Assembly: GCA_023525975.1 (NCBI GenBank)
Contig: CM042035.1
Span: forward strand, 35,989,001-36,053,000
DNA from: Smallanthus sonchifolius
Taxonomy: Eukaryota; Streptophyta; Magnoliopsida; Asterales; Asteraceae
Reading direction: 5' to 3'
Length of the DNA: 64,000 bases
Positions 1 through 12,646 of the stretch are shown one piece after another. The notes below the pieces were generated by a model. The model saw only the letters and a program-made list of their open reading frames with translations, ran no database searches and was not told the origin of the DNA. Numbering within the stretch: the first letter of the stretch is position 1; the number at the start of each line of letters is the position of its first letter. The position numbers and the translations under genes are program-made.

Positions 1-215
1 AAATCCGAGTTATGAAGTTTCAGTCTGTCCTCATCCACAGTTGTGGAATCCTTGTACCCAGATGGGGCCGTAGGCCGAGCCTCAGCATCCCCATCACCCA
101 TGGTTTCTTGGCGTCTGGGATTCCTCTCAGTGAGGGGAGTTTCCAAGGAAACACCCTCACCATGAGTTGCCGTGGTTGAGGTCTTAAAGATGTTGTCATT
201 GTCCTTCTGGTCATT

Positions 216-1583
216 TTATGGACCAGCAGTAGTGACAGCCTCTTCCACATCCACTCTTTCATTACTCCTAGAGTAGACCTTCAAGAGTGAAGAACTTGGG
301 TTGGGTGTTTCAGAAGCAAGACCAATCAGTACCTCCTTGATAGTGGTAGTTGGAGAAGGTACATCACCTTGGTCAGGTTCCTCAACACTTAAGTCCAAAG
401 AAGATAGGAATGGCTCAAAGGGCTGTTCTATGGATCCGGGAAGTGATCCTAATCCTAATAGAGAGACTTCCGAAGGAGTCTCCCTAACAGTGTGGCTTTC
501 CCTTATGATATTCTCACTAGAATGTTGTGATTCTGAGTGAGGGATGTTGGCTTGGGTTTGGACCTTGGAGGCAAGAGAAGAAGGAGTTCTCTTGCCCCTC
601 TTCCTTGTATATTTGGCTGCAACCGGGGCCCTGTGTTCCGGTTGTGCAATCAAACTGTGGGTGAGTAAAGTATGTGCCTGTACATCCTCAGTAGAATGCA
701 CAGGGGTTTGATCAAGGGAAGCAGCAGTTTGAGTTTGAGGCAGTGAGGTGGAGGGTGTGGGATCAGTATCAGCTGGGTTTGCTGAACTGTCACCCTGGGC
801 ACTTTGCGTGTTCAACATTGTAGACAACAATGGAACATCGGCCCCTGAGAACTTTGATGAAACTGTTCTCATGCTTTGAAAAATGTTGTTCTTATGTCCC
901 AGCATCATGTAGATTCTTGCAGTTTTTGAAAGATCTTGGTGCTCAATGTTGAACACTTCCTGCAAGAATCTTGGGTACATGAAGAACTATGATTTCACCC
1001 CTTCTTGAAGGTTGTATCTCAAACCTTCAAGAATGAGATGGGAAAAATTGAAACCCGCCCCAGTTATCATACCGTGAATTGCCGACGCAAGTCCGGAGCT
1101 AAGTTGGTTCCAACCACTCCTCTTCTGGGATATGCATTAGAGAAGAGTGTGGCAGAGATACTTCCATTTGGGACCCATGAGTGCCTTCTCTATCGTATAC
1201 TATGTTTGATTCCCAGTGTACCCTATGGATACAAAGGTCCTCATGTATACGTCTCTTGGGTAAGAGATGGCGTCCCCTTCATCTTGAAGCTTGAGGTGTT
1301 GGCGGAGCTTTGCTTTAGTGATAATCATCTCCTTGCCGTCTACTGTGCCTCTGATTTGGGGAGTGCCCTGGTCAGTAGAAAACACGGCTGAGCTACAAAA
1401 ATCTTCCATGTGGGAAGTATAGATGGTTGGGTTGACTGTTAGGGCATGGTGGATTTTGGACCGACAAAGGAAGTCGATCATATCATCGAAACCTTCAGAT
1501 TTCTTGCCCTTTATTAGGCATGTAGTAAGGTTATGATATGGGGAAAACTTGTCGTTGGGGTTGTTTATGTCTGCGCCTGCCAT
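216..1583 (-). pseudogene. ORF3 of element A (extra Sirevirus-position ORF), broken
   Basis: The frame opens with ATG at 1583 (MAGADINNPNDKF...) and stays in one frame to about 216. In-frame stops occur at 1200-1202 and just before 980. The A2 copy has a sense codon (GNQDEYTIE) where A reads GNQT-stop-YTIE, so the first stop is a mutation. The N-terminal block (GFDDMIDFLCRSKIHHALTV) and the block MYPRFLQEVFN...NNIFQSMRTVS recur in Asteraceae copia elements as I know them, followed by a Ser/Pro/Thr-rich low-complexity tail. No signal peptide or membrane segment is evident. It sits in the position called envelope-like in Sireviruses, but the sequence gives no support for an envelope function. 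Function unknown. Confidence 0.75.
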
Positions 1584-1884
1584 TGTTATGGATTTGGAGG
1601 GAAGAGAGAAGGGTGTTTGAATGGTGGTTAATTATGGAGGGCTTTGAATGCTGTGGGGACGAGAGAGAAAGTGATGGGAGATTAGGGTTTGAAATTGAAT
1701 GTGAAGAGGTTGTGGGAACGTTTGAAATTGTGATATAACGGCAGACGAAGAAAAAGCAACTTTACTTGTACAGTACAACTTGTTTTACTTTTCATTGTTA
1801 CAACTGTAAAGCACTCGAGCAGTCATGGTAAAGATTGAGAGTGGTTTTTACCTCGGGTAAAAGTTAATGTAGACTTGTTTTACC
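1584..1884. other. Leader of ORF3 in element A, noncoding
   Basis: This stretch separates the palindrome cluster from the ORF3 start. On the minus strand it carries GCCGTTATATCA near 1728-1743. A2 has a matching GCCGTTATAACA near 54873-54888, so a TATA-like element is kept at the same place in both copies. No other feature is seen. Confidence 0.4.
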
Positions 1885-2135
1885 CATCAGCAGCAAACTT
1901 GGTTGCTGCTGATGGTGAGCTATCCGCTGCAAACTTGGTTGTTGCGGATAGTGAAGTCTTTCAGCAGCAGATTTGGGTGCTGCTGACTGCTGTATTCATT
2001 CCGCAGCAAAAAGGTTGCTGCTGACCACCTTAAAGCTATCCGCAGGAAACTTGTTCCTGCTGATAACTTAAAGCGATCAATGGCAAAGGCTTTGCTGCTG
2101 AAGAGTAAATCTGTCAGCAGTGAAAAAGTGCTGCT
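1885..2135. repeat. Palindrome cluster between pol and ORF3 of element A
   Basis: At least five imperfect hairpins are iterated here. The commonest arms are ATCAGCAGCAA and TTGCTGCTGAT around an ACTTGG or similar centre. One copy (about 1920-1950) reads ATCCGC...GCGGAT, where both arms changed together. Another (about 2037-2065) reads AGGAA...TTCCT in place of AGCAA...TTGCT. The same motif is tandem in the LTR at 9154-9316 and recurs in A2 at 55030-55290. Confidence 0.85.
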
Positions 2136-2206
2136 GACTATAATCTTTTATTAAGAACAAAAACATAGACATATTTACAAGGAAAGATAAAAATTTGAGA
2201 CATGTC

Positions 2207-5200
2207 TTATTCAAAGTTCATCATGCCAATTGATTCAACTAGATATCGAAATCTTGCTTCATCAAAAGGTTTAGTGAATAAATCAACATATTGCTCATTT
2301 GTGTGAACCTTGGATAGGACAATTCTCTTTTTCTCAGATTGATTCCTGATAAAGTGATACCTAATGTCGATGTGCTTAGTCTTGGAATGTTGCACTGGAT
2401 TATTCGTGATAGAGATTGCACTCATGTTGTCAATGTGAATTGGAGTCTGCATGAAGGTCATTCCATAGTCAAGCATTTGATTTTGGATCCAGATGACCTG
2501 TGCACAGCTGCTTGAAGCTGCAATGTATTCTGCTTCAGCTGTTGAAGTGGAGACACATGTTTGCTTTTTGAATTGCCATGAGATGAGCCTTCCTCCAAGA
2601 AATTGACAACCCCCAGATGTGGATTTTTTGTCCAAGTTACAGCCCCCATAGTCACTGTCAGTGTAGGCATAGAGATTGACATTTCCAGTCTTTGGATACC
2701 ATAGCCCAAGTTTTGGAGCTCCCTTTAGGTATCTAAGGATTCTTTTGACAGCTTGAAGATGAGACACTTTTGGAGCTGCTTGTAATCTTGCGCAGAGACA
2801 AACTGCAAACATGATATCTGGTCTTGAGGCAGTGAGATACATGAGAGACCCTATCATTGCTCGGTACTGATGTTGATCAGTGTCTTGTCCTTCTTTATCC
2901 GGAGATAATTGATGGTGCACTTGCATAGGAGTTCTTGCAGCAGAGCAGTCAGCCATTTTGAACCTCTCCAAGATGCTTTTGACATACTTGGATTGACTTA
3001 TGAAGATTCCATTTGGTACCTGTTTGACTTGAAGTCCTAAAAAGAAATTTAGTTCACCCATTGAACTCATTTCAAATTTGGAATGCATCAGAACTTCAAA
3101 GTCTTTGCAGAGCTTCTTTCTTGTAGATCCAAAGATAATGTCATCAACATAAATCTGGACCAACAAAATTTCTCCCCTTTCATCTTTGATGAAAAGTGTC
3201 TGATCAATGGCCCCCCTTTGGAAGTTGTTGCTAAGTAGATATCCAGATAAAGTTTCATACCAGGCTCTTGGGGCTTGGTGTAAGCCATAGAGAGCTTTGT
3301 CCAGTTTTAAGACCTTATTTGGATGTGTAGGATCCACAAAGCCTGGAGGCTGTTTGACATAGACCTCTTCACCAATCTTGCCATACAAAAAGGCACTCTT
3401 CACATCCATTTGATAGACCATAAAGTTTTTGGATGCTGCATATGCTAGAAAGATTTTGATGGCTTCCAGACGGGCAACAGGAGCAAAGACTTCATCATAG
3501 TCAATGTCTTCTTCTTGAGTGTAACCTTGAGCTACCAGTCTAGCTTTGTTCTTGACCACAATGCCCCTTTCATCTTGCTTGTTTCTGAAAACCCATCTTG
3601 TTCCAATGGCTGTTTGACCAGGTGGAAGGTCAACAAGCTTCCAAACATCTTGTCTTTTGAATTGCAGCAATTCTTCCTGCATTGCTTCAATCCAGCTGTT
3701 GTGCTTGAGAGCTTCATCAACCTTCTTGGGTTCCACCTGAGATAGAAAGCAAGAGAACAAACAAATGTTGGCTTCATGAGACTTACTTCTTGTTTGGATA
3801 CCTGTGTGGACTTGGCCAATGACGTTTTCCAGAGGATGCTCTTTGTTTATTCTCTGTGCTGGTATCACATCCAGCCGTATTCCCTCTTCAAGATTACTTT
3901 GGTTTAGAACAGGATTGTCTTCAGTTGTGAGGAGAGGAGCTTGGAGGTTCTGATCATTGTGTTCCACATTGTCAGCAGTATTAGCATCAGAGGCCTCTTC
4001 AGCATGGATTGAGGAGGCTTCATTAAAGATTTCTTGGTCAGAGAGATTGCCGCTTGTGGTGTTGGAAGTACCGGCTTCACCTGTACTGGCTTCAATAGCT
4101 TTTGCCACTGATGGAGGATCAATGGATGGTCTTTTCATCCTGATGTAGGGACTAGGAAAATCCAGTCTGTAGTCAGTAGAAGAGGTTGAGGCAGAAGATG
4201 TTGATTTTGAAGAAGAAAACTCCATATTTGAGAATATGAGAGGCTCAAATATCTGGGTGAAGGAGTCTATATCAAAGAGCCAGTTAGGACCTTTGGCTTT
4301 TTCACAGACAACGTGTTCCCTGCATTCCACATTAGCAGATTCTTCCACAATCCGAGTCCTAGAATTGAACACTCGGTAGGCCTTTGATTGAGAGGAGTAA
4401 CCCACAAAGTAACCTTCATCAGACTTTGCACCGAATTTAGGAAGAACTCCATGTGTGATGAGGATGGTACATGGACATCCAAAGGGCTTCAGGAAGCCAA
4501 TGTAGGGAACTCTTTTGAGCCATAGTTCATAGGGTGTTTTCTGGAGAGGCTTAACAATAAGGACTCTATTCTGCACATAACAAGTTGTGCTTACTGCTTT
4601 CGCCCAGAAAGTAAGGGGCAGCTTTGAGTCAGCCAGCATAGATCTTGCTGATTCAATCAGAGTCCTATTTCTTCTTTAAGCAACCCCATTTTGTTGAGGG
4701 GTTCTTGGAGCACTGTATTGCCTTTCAATGCCCTTGCTCTCATAGAAACTGTTCAAAGTGTGATTTTTGAACTCTGTTCCCTGATCACACCTTATGATTT
4801 TTACCTTCAGATTGCTTTGATTCTCTACCCTAAGAATAAAGGATTTGAGAATCTCAGCAGTTTCATCTTTTGTTCTTAGGAAGAATACCCATGAGAATCT
4901 GGAGAAGTCATCAGTTATCACCAGACAGTAAGACTTTTTGCCCATTGACATGACATTCGTAGGACCAAAGAGATCCATATGCAGTAGCTGGAGAGGGGTG
5001 TCATTTGTGTTCAATGTCTTGGGCATGTGGGAACTCCTGTGTTGTTTTCCCTTCAAGCAGGCAATGCAGTGATCGTCTAGCTGGAATTCTTTGTCAGGAA
5101 GCCCTCTGACAAGATTGTCCTTTACTAATTTATTGATTGTTTTGATGTTAACATGGCTTAACCTCCTGTGCCAGAGAGCGGATTCATCAACTGATGCCTT

Positions 5201-5623
5201 TGACAGAAAACATGAAACACTACCAGATGGAGTGGCTTCATTCATGTCAAGCACATATAAGTTGTCCTTTCTACGAGCAGTTAGGAGAATCTTCTCTAGA
5301 GGGGGTTTAGATAGGCCAGGAGCTAAGACGAAACATTCTTTGTCAGTGAAGAGCATCCAATGCTTTTGATCACATACTTGGGAAACACTCATGAGATTGA
5401 AGTCAAGTTCTTTAACATAGTTGACTCTTTCAATACTCATCCTTTCATTGGACACAGTTCCTTGTCCAGTGATAGATCCACCCTTTGAGTCACTCCCAAA
5501 GGCAACATATCCTCCATTGAAATGTCCAAAGTTAGAGAGGATGGACCTGTTGCCTGTCATGTGTCTTGAACAGCCGCTATCTACCACACAAGTATTGTGT
5601 TTGTTGCCTGGCTGTCCCTGCAC
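2207..5623 (-). pseudogene. pol: Pol of element A: protease-integrase-RT-RNase H, one nonsense codon
   Basis: The frame opens directly after a TGCAG at 5618 with no ATG. The protease has VDSGCSRHMTGN, the aspartate of an aspartic protease. The integrase follows: HHCC zinc region (LWHRRLSHVN...CIACLKGK), LLHMDLFGP (first Asp) and RCDQGTEFKN (second Asp). The single break is TAA at 4676-4678, exactly at the catalytic Glu of DD35E (GVA-stop-RRNRTL). RT follows with the YVDDIIFGS catalytic box, then RNase H with AYTDSDYGG and STAEAEYIAAS. The protein ends FRYLVESIGMMNFE. Apart from the stop the 3.4 kb is open in one frame, typical copia length. Products would give cDNA synthesis and integration if the stop were absent. 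Confidence 0.92.
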
Positions 5624-5634
5624 ATGGAAGATAT

Positions 5635-8553
5635 CTAATTAGTGAGAGGATCATTGTAGCATGCAGCATTGTAGAAGATCGTTGCTAATTTGCGATTGTC
5701 AGCATGCTTGCAGTCAATGGAACCAATAGTTATGCTTGGAGATTGTTTGGACTTCCATTGCTGTGTTGGTGGTTTTCTAGCTTTCTTTACATTGTCGGCA
5801 GAAGATGTTGTTGCTGACAATTCTGGCTTATCCGCAGCCGATTTTGCTGCTGAAGGCTTTGCTGGAGCAGTAGCAGTTTTTGCTGCTGGAAGCTTTATTT
5901 TGGATTTTGCTTTGTCAGCAGCAGATACTTTTGCTACTGATGTCGTTGTTTTTTATTTTGCTTTGTCATAAGTAGAGACTTTTGCTGCTGAAGGCTTTGC
6001 CTTTGGTTTCCTGGACTTTACTCTATCAGCAGCGATTTTGTTTGCTGCTGATGGGTTGAGCACAAATGAACGATTTGCAATCTGGTTAAAATGGTTGAAC
6101 TTGCATGTTGCAGCAAAGTGGCTTGATTCCCCACATATGATGCAAGTTTGTTGAGGTTTCTGCATTTTCACTCTTTGAGGGGATAGAGATTCTCTGAACT
6201 TTGTTGCCTTTGCATCATAGCTTCTCACCTGTTTGTTTCTATTTGTTTTCTCAAAGGCATGCTGCTTTGAGTTTCTTTGGTGTTCACGGTAGTGATAGCA
6301 GGTGCTGGCAGTGTGATTGTATTTGCCACACACAAAGCAGGATAGTGCTATCTTGTCCTTGTGAAAGTCCACATAGTTCTTACTTTGAAAAAAATCTTTG
6401 AAGTTCCAGGGATGAGCTTTGTTATGTTCAAAGGTGGCTTCTTCTAGTGTCCTTTGAACATATGGACCTTTTTCTCCAGGTGTATGAAAAATATCAAACA
6501 CCTTTGGCTTTGACTGAGACTTGGGGTTGGTGAAGCCTGATGTCTCTCCCTTTTCAATGTTTAGCTTTCTTCCATTTTGAGGATAGCTAATCTTGATTTG
6601 TTTGAATGGGACAGGAGCTGGAATAGTTGGAGTAACAACAGGACATTCAGTTTTGTTCAGAACAGCTTCAGAGATAGGAGCAGATGGAACTGCACTAGTT
6701 TCACAGTGGTCTGAGCAGGTTGACTCAGGTTCTGAAGAGGTGGAGCAGTCTTCCATAAAACATGCATCCATTGAAGGATCAAGGTTTCGATTTGCCGTGT
6801 CAAGATTTGCAGTATTGAAGCTTGGTTCGTGAATGGCAACATAGTCAGCAGGAGGAGGAACTGTCTTGTACTCGTCATTTTGATATCCAAGTCCAGTTTT
6901 TACCCTTTCAAGGACTTGAATATCTAACAATCTTTGTAACTTTTTAGATGAAAATTCATATTTTTCAACATGAACTTTCTGTTCAGTCAGTTCAACTCTG
7001 GTAGCTTTAAGTTTTACTAATAGATCATCAATCTGAGTTTCAAGATTGGTTTGTTCATGTTTTAATGAAGAAATCTCTTTCTTAAGGCAGTTAATCTTTT
7101 CTTTGTAACTGTCTTCGACCTTTTTGAATTCAGATTTCATTTAGTGAAACTCTTCATTTTGATCTATTAGATTTTGGTTATGCTTTCTATAACCTAAAAC
7201 TTTGTCAATGCAAGCTTGAGAGCAAAGATGTTCAAATACCTGAGGTGGTATTTCTGCGTTGTCTGCCATAAGTGCTTGGTTGGAGGCAGGAACATCTTCA
7301 TATTGAAAACTCCAGTCAAATTCTGTAGTTCCAACATTTTCACAGGCTGCAGTTTGTGCTGGAGGAGTTCCTTGCTGCTGCCTGGGCTGACCTTGGTAAC
7401 CTTGTCTTTGATGGCTGGCACCTTGATTGGCTTTGGGTGCCTTGCACTCCCTAGCAAAGTGACCCATTTGGTTACAATTGTAACATCGGATCTTGCTTTT
7501 ATCAAGCCCAACTCTGGTGTTTGAGTTGTTACTTGGAACCGATCTCCCGGTTCTAGAATAAAACCTTTTTGCTCTGAGGGAGAGAATGGCATATAAGTGC
7601 TGAATATCCATTTCTTCAAGATCATCTGGATGAAAGCATTCCAGATCCTCCTTTATGAAGTGCATGCTGCTTGAGTTGACAGAGACAAAAGCAGTAGAGG
7701 TTGGCTGTTGAGGAGGTGCCTCAAGAAGAAATGGTGATGAGTTGGATTATGAAGCAGTTGGTGTTTGAGGATGAGTAACAATGGGAGGATAGTAGTTGCT
7801 TGCACTAGGACCAGAATGATCAGAGTGAAGCGCTGAGGTGGTGGTGGAGGAAGTGGTAGCTGATTGATAACTGGAGCTCCTTTCTTTAGCTTGAATCATT
7901 TCTAATTCATAGGTTTTGAGCATGCCAAAGAGCTCAGTCATCTGAAGAGTCTTCAGATTCTCTGTTCTTCTGATGGACACTGTATATAATGTCCAAAAAC
8001 TAGGAAGAGATCTTATGAACTTCTTGAGAATGTCTTCATTCTCCAGCTTTACCTTGGAGCACTGCAGTTCTCCAACCAGGTACGTGTACCTGTTATATAA
8101 AACTGTTAGTGACGCACCTTCCTTCCAGACGAAGTTTTCATACTGTTGCTTGATAATGTCACGTCTGTTCTCCTTGACCTCCTCAGATCCAGCAAACATC
8201 TTTTCCAAGGCTCCCCATAACTCCTTTGCAGTTTTGTGAGCCTTGAAGTTGTGAAAAACTTCATTTGGAAGGCACATTTGGATAGCTTCTAATGCCTTGA
8301 AGTCCACCTCCATTTTCTTGATGTCTTCTTCAGAATACTTGGAGGGTTCCTTCAGAACTAGTGGTCCTCCGGAGTCAGAAGAGGCCACCATGGGAACATA
8401 AGGTCCATCCCTTACGGATTTCCACATTCCGTATTCATGGTAGCAGAAGAAGCTTTCCATACGGTTCTTCCACATATCATAGTCCTGCCCAGACACCAAC
8501 CTCGGTGGTCGGTTGATACTGCTAATGTCTTCAGATCCATGACCTTGTGCCAT
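5635..8553 (-). pseudogene. gag: Gag of element A, one frame with in-frame stops
   Basis: ATG at 8553 (MAQGHGSEDISS...) starts a copia gag domain (UBN2 type: YDMWKNRMESFFCYHEYGMW, LWGALEKMF). The same frame continues to 5635 but is cut by stops at 7747, 7141 (immediately followed by ATG) and 5953. Three CCHC knuckles are visible: CYNCNQMGHFARECK near 7485, CFVCGKYNHTASTCY and CIICGESSHFAATCK. A coiled-coil-like segment (SEFKKVEDSYKEKINCLKKE...) lies near 7140-6900. The C-terminal part is rich in SAAD/AAK repeats that encode the family palindrome. Pol is in another frame. The nucleic-acid-binding capsid role is inferred from the family. Confidence 0.88.
5790..6060 (-). repeat. Family-A palindrome units inside gag coding sequence
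   Basis: Multiple CAGCAGCAAA / TTGCTGCTGAAG units lie within the C-terminal part of gag and are translated as Ser-Ala-Ala-Asp/Ala-Ala-Lys runs. The corresponding A2 interval (58955-59165) has the same pattern in a somewhat different copy arrangement. The unit is the arm of the hairpins found in the LTR and before ORF3. Confidence 0.7.
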
Positions 8554-8643
8554 TTTGTTTTGTTTGACTTGATTAAGAATAGAGTTTTGAATAGAATCAG
8601 AAAGTGATTAAACAAATGTTAGTTTGTTTAATCTTGAGCCAAA

Positions 8644-8655
8644 GCTCTGATACCA
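8644..8655 (-). promoter_or_regulatory. Primer binding site of element A (initiator tRNA-Met)
   Basis: The minus strand reads TGGTATCAGAGC two bases inside the 5' LTR end. It is complementary to the 3' end of plant initiator tRNA-Met, the usual primer for minus-strand cDNA synthesis in copia elements. Confidence 0.93.
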
Positions 8656-8657
8656 CT

Positions 8658-9362
8658 TGTAGGATCGTAAGATTACAAGGTGATTCTATTCTAGTTGATA
8701 TTGGCGGAAACAATAGCAATCAACAAAGTAAACAAGTAAACAGCAAGAATACTGATAAATGCACTGTTGTATTAGACTTCTGAGATTACAAGTTTACAAG
8801 TAAAACACTATCAAGAAGCACTATGAAGGCACACTTTGTTTGAAGTGTTTACAAGATATATATAGTAACTTAGAATCAAGACAGACCCTTGATTCTAAGG
8901 ATCAGATCTAACACAAGCCGTTGATCTTGTTTATTAATCTAAATTACACGCAAAGGCTAATCTAGATAACTTTACTGAAACGTCTTCTTAGGCATCATTG
9001 TTTGCATGCTTGGAGAAGCGCGTCATTGTCCTTTATTTGTTGCACCAGTGAGGTTCCTTCTGCTTGGAGTGTGGCAGTTGCTTTTGCAGAAAGGTGTCAG
9101 AGGCGCTTAGCATGGATAGTCAGCTGCAACGTTTGGTCTTCAGAGAATAAGGCTATCAGCAGCAGAGATGAGAATAATGCTGCTGATAATCCTATCAGCA
9201 ACAACTTGTGTTGAACGCTGCTGATAAGCCTATCAGCAGCAACAAGTGTTGAACGCTGCTGATAAGCCTATCAGCAGCAACAAGTATTGAATGCTGCTGA
9301 TAAGCCTATCAGCAGCATTTGTACTTAGAATAATTTGGTAACAATCAGTCTTTGCTTCTACA
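8658..9362 (-). repeat. 5' LTR of element A (705 bp)
   Basis: Ends are TGTAG...CTACA, a short terminal inverted repeat, and the LTR abuts the primer site at 8644-8655. A TATATATA run at about 8856-8864 is the likely TATA box (minus). A tandem 38-bp palindromic array lies at 9154-9316, upstream of it in transcript sense. The 3' LTR is outside the window, so an age cannot be estimated. Confidence 0.85.
9154..9316. repeat. Tandem palindromic array in LTR of A, 38-bp period
   Basis: Units begin at 9193, 9231, 9269 and 9307 with an exact 38-bp step, plus a diverged unit at 9154. Each unit opens TATCAGCAGCAACAA and closes with GCTGCTGATA, so each can form a hairpin or cruciform. Spacers are only AAGCC-like. 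Confidence 0.92.
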
Positions 9363-10479
9363 ATGCTATTCTCAAATACTTTGACACTATCTTTCTCCTT
9401 CGTCTAGAAGGCAGATGAACCACAAAAAAATAAAAAATAAAAAAATATATTAGCGATTCAAGATTTCTGTGAAATTTTGTAATCTCGAATTATGGTTCGA
9501 CATCTATCTCATGAAGAAATCAATATATTTCGAGTTACGGATAACCCGCTTGATAGAATTACTCGTAATGAGATATGACAAAACCAAGGTTAACCTTAGG
9601 AGATCTTATCTTCATAAAATTTTATTCCCTATCATAGCTGTCTAATTCATAACCTACATGTTGATTTGGCATATCAAATGCCAGTTAGAACCTTTTGCCC
9701 TGAAAAGATTGAATGCATCAAGGCATTAACCGATTGCAAGAAACGGTAAAGTACCTGATATTGGAAATAACACCTGAACATTTCATCGAAACTACTTGAC
9801 ATATCTTTATGGAATTTGCAATAAGTTTTCCGTTAGATTCTTTCATGGTTTGCTTTCAAGATAAAACCCGGATATGAATAAAGAGTATGTGCTCATACAC
9901 TTTCGGAAATTCGCATGCATGAATGCATTTTCGTCATTTATTACTAATGAAAAATATCATGCAGTTACACTATAATGAGAATGATCATGTAAAGAAATTC
10001 TTTGACTTCTAAAACTTGATGGTTTACTTTAGTGTGTGAGTTGCTTACTTGATTCGTGAAAACTCCCTATTCTAATTCACACTGAATAAACATACTTTTA
10101 ATGACCTATTCATTATACGAAAAGGACCCCACCGATTGTGATCTCTTGGTTTATGGGACTCTTGAAATGACATTATCACTTCATGGTATATAGCTAACGT
10201 CATTCACATGGAGACATAATTAAAGGAGTTTCTAAATCTACTCATTTGATATAATATATACTCAACAGTATCATACACTACTACATGATATGATGATATC
10301 TCAAATCCTTACACATCTGTCATCGTTAGTCAACGGGTCATCCACTTCATCTACATTACCGACTACTTTTTGAAATAGGTGAACATTCTCTCTAAGGATC
10401 CCAAAGTGGAGCAAAAATACGAAACCCTAATCCAAGCATAGCAAATTTCAAGAACGAAATTTCTTTAAAGATGGGAGAA
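9363..10479 (+). mobile_element. 3' internal noncoding end of a plus-strand gypsy element (G)
   Basis: No ORF is supported. The right end carries the hallmark of plant chromovirus-type gypsy elements directly before an LTR: an AAGAACGAAATTTC block, then AAAGATGGGAGAA as polypurine tract, then TGTAACACC. The rest is AT-rich and unrecognised. Element A abuts it at 9362. Confidence 0.6.
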
Positions 10480-10585
10480 TGTAACACCTACAAAAATTCT
10501 AGAATTTAAAACTTAGTTGTTAGGCTAAACCCAACTAGGCCCAATAAGGCCTAATAGAAATACAAGCCCATTCAACGCCCAAATT
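10480..10585 (+). repeat. Start of the 3' LTR of gypsy element G (fragment)
   Basis: It begins TGTAACACCTAC and matches, in the opposite orientation, the start of LTR F at 53705 (shared TAGTTGTT.GGCTAA.CCCAAC and AGGCCCAATAAG). Similarity stops near 10575, where copia gag sequence of element E begins, so the LTR is truncated at that junction. Confidence 0.7.
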
Positions 10586-12646
10586 TTGTATTTCGAATCT
10601 CAATTCAAAATGTCAATTTCATGTGATGATAATGAGATTGGAATTATGCCATGGGTGCTTTTGTGCATATCAGATTACTGTAGCTGGAAAGTCCGGTTCG
10701 AACAGTTCGTATCAGAAACTGATAAAAATTTTTGGAGACCAATAACAAAAGGATATGTGCATCCTACTTATTCATTCATGGGTCAAGATGCTCCTAAACC
10801 AGTGACAGCTCTTACTAAAGTAGAAAAGCATAAGTTTGATCGAGAGATTAATACGCGTGAAACTTTAACGATGTCTTTACCAAATGAAATCTTTCATAGT
10901 CTCGGGAAGTGTCCAACTTCAAGAGATCTATGGGAAGCATTGAAGAAAAAGGGTGAAGCAACTTCTCAAGCATTTGTGGTCTTGATCAAAGATGTATTGG
11001 AGAAGCAGGGTGATTCTCAAAGTGTTTCTTCTGCAGATTTAACTGATAGTGAGAGTATTCATTCTGGTGAAAGTACTCAATCTACTGAGACTGATATGAT
11101 GACTGAAGAAAGATTTCAGACAGTTGAAGATGATCTGAGTGAATCAGAAACTGATGCAGAGCCTGTCATTGTTGATCAAAAGAGTGCAGCTGATGATGAC
11201 ATATTCATGGCTCCTGGTGCATCTTCTTTAGAAAAAAAAGATATGGTAGTTTCTAACTCTGAAACGTTTTGTTCTAACTGTATTTCAGTGAACGATAAAA
11301 TGATGAGGGTTATGGATGACAACGTAAACCTCATTTGTGATATGAAATCGATGCACACGGTAAATCGGAAACTAAAAGATAATGAGACTGTGTGTGTTGA
11401 AAGGATAGAATCACTGAAGAGGGATATAAGTTCTCTGACTATGAAGATCAAAGAGCAGACATATCACCTGGATATTTCATTTGCAGAAATTAAGAAACGA
11501 AATACTGATCCTGCTGAGAAAGATAAGGAAGTTGCTAAATCTAAAGCTGAGGTGATTAGACTGCACAGAAAGTTAGAAAGCTTTGGAAATTCATCATTCT
11601 TATTAGGATATTATAATGATAATACTGAAGAGGGGAAGGGAACTAGTGGTATTGTTTATGTTCCTTCACCATTCAATGGAAATTATTCTGTTGCACCTGA
11701 GATTATAAAAGATGAGGATTTAGATCCTAAGACTGCGCTGAAGGTGAATCCAGTCACAGGTGAAGATATGGTGTATTCTGATGAGAGTGATGATGAATAT
11801 TTTGATGAAGCTAAGGTAGAGGGGATACCGAAAGAAATTGAAGTTGAAGAACCACAGGTTGATTCTAATTCATCTAGAAATTATACATTTGGAAGTTCTT
11901 CAAACTCAAGTAGAGTTCCATATGTTAGAGATTATAAAGACAGGCGTACATGTTTTCATTGTCATGAGATAGGACACATTGTGGTGAACTGTCCTTACAA
12001 AATTACAGGGAAGAAGCATGTAGTTCCTAAGAAGATGACATCTGAATCAAAACCTGTTGAGAAAAAGTGTGTCCCGTCTTAATTCCCAAAAGAAGTTCAT
12101 GTAGGTGAATCTTCTTCAAGTGCATCTTATCGTGTGAAGATTCCTTATATGAGAGATTATCGTGAGACGAGATCTTGCTTTTACTGTGGTCTTGTGGGTC
12201 ACATTCGGTTGGATTGTCAACACAAAGACAAAGGTAACCGACATGTTACTCCAGAAAATGTAAGAACTCCTGGTAAGCCTTATGTTAAACCCAATGTGGT
12301 TAAACCTCGTGATACACTAAAGGGTAATTCAAAATCTGATGTTAGGCTTTCTAGACCTCAAATACGGAGGAGAAACAGAAGATTGAGAAAACTTTTAGAA
12401 CAACAAGAGCTTTCACAATCTAAACATTTTTCAAATGAACAAGATTGTTCAAACACTTCACATTTTAAGCAAGAAGACCTTAATGAACATAAGTATGTTT
12501 GGAAATGAAAAGTTTCTGTTTCGGACTCGTCAGAGCAGTCACCGAAAATCGATGAGAGATTCGATTATGAATGGAGTTAAGTTTATTATTTTGATACAGA
12601 TGGACGACCCATGACTACCATGGCTTGGGTCCCAATTTCAAAATAA
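10586..12646 (+). pseudogene. gag: Gag of plus-strand copia element E, internally deleted
   Basis: One frame runs from 10586 to a terminal TAA at 12644-12646 with stops at 12080, 12506 and about 12578. The N-terminus (DNEIG...SDYCSWKVRFEQF...GYVHPTYSFMGQD) matches element C gag. The region between LWEALKKK and SQAFV is missing compared with C, so the first zinc knuckle is lost. Two later CCHC knuckles remain: CFHCHEIGHIVVNCPYK and CFYCGLVGHIRLDCQHK. A coiled-coil-like stretch (ICDMKSMHTVNRKLKDNE...) lies between. The end reads FDTDGRPMTTMAWVPISK. No 5' LTR or primer site precedes it. Confidence 0.85.

Larger units (their letters stand above)
1..9362 (-). mobile_element. Copia (Sirevirus-type) retrotransposon A, 3' end outside window
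   Basis: On the minus strand the order is 5' LTR (9362-8658), primer site, gag, PR-IN-RT-RNase H, a palindrome-rich spacer and ORF3, which is the Sirevirus plan. ORF3 is still running near position 1 and no second LTR copy is seen, so the 3' LTR lies left of the window. The pol frame has one nonsense codon while gag and ORF3 have several, so the element is defective but not ancient. A second, more decayed member of the family (A2) lies at 53706-60120. The outer flank at 9363 is gypsy-derived sequence. The target duplication cannot be checked because only one end is present. Confidence 0.9.

Noticed and set aside
5600..5660. Programmed ribosomal frameshift between gag and pol
   Set aside because: The gag-to-pol frame relation differs between A, B, C and E and no shared slippery site is seen; the acceptor-like signal fits better.
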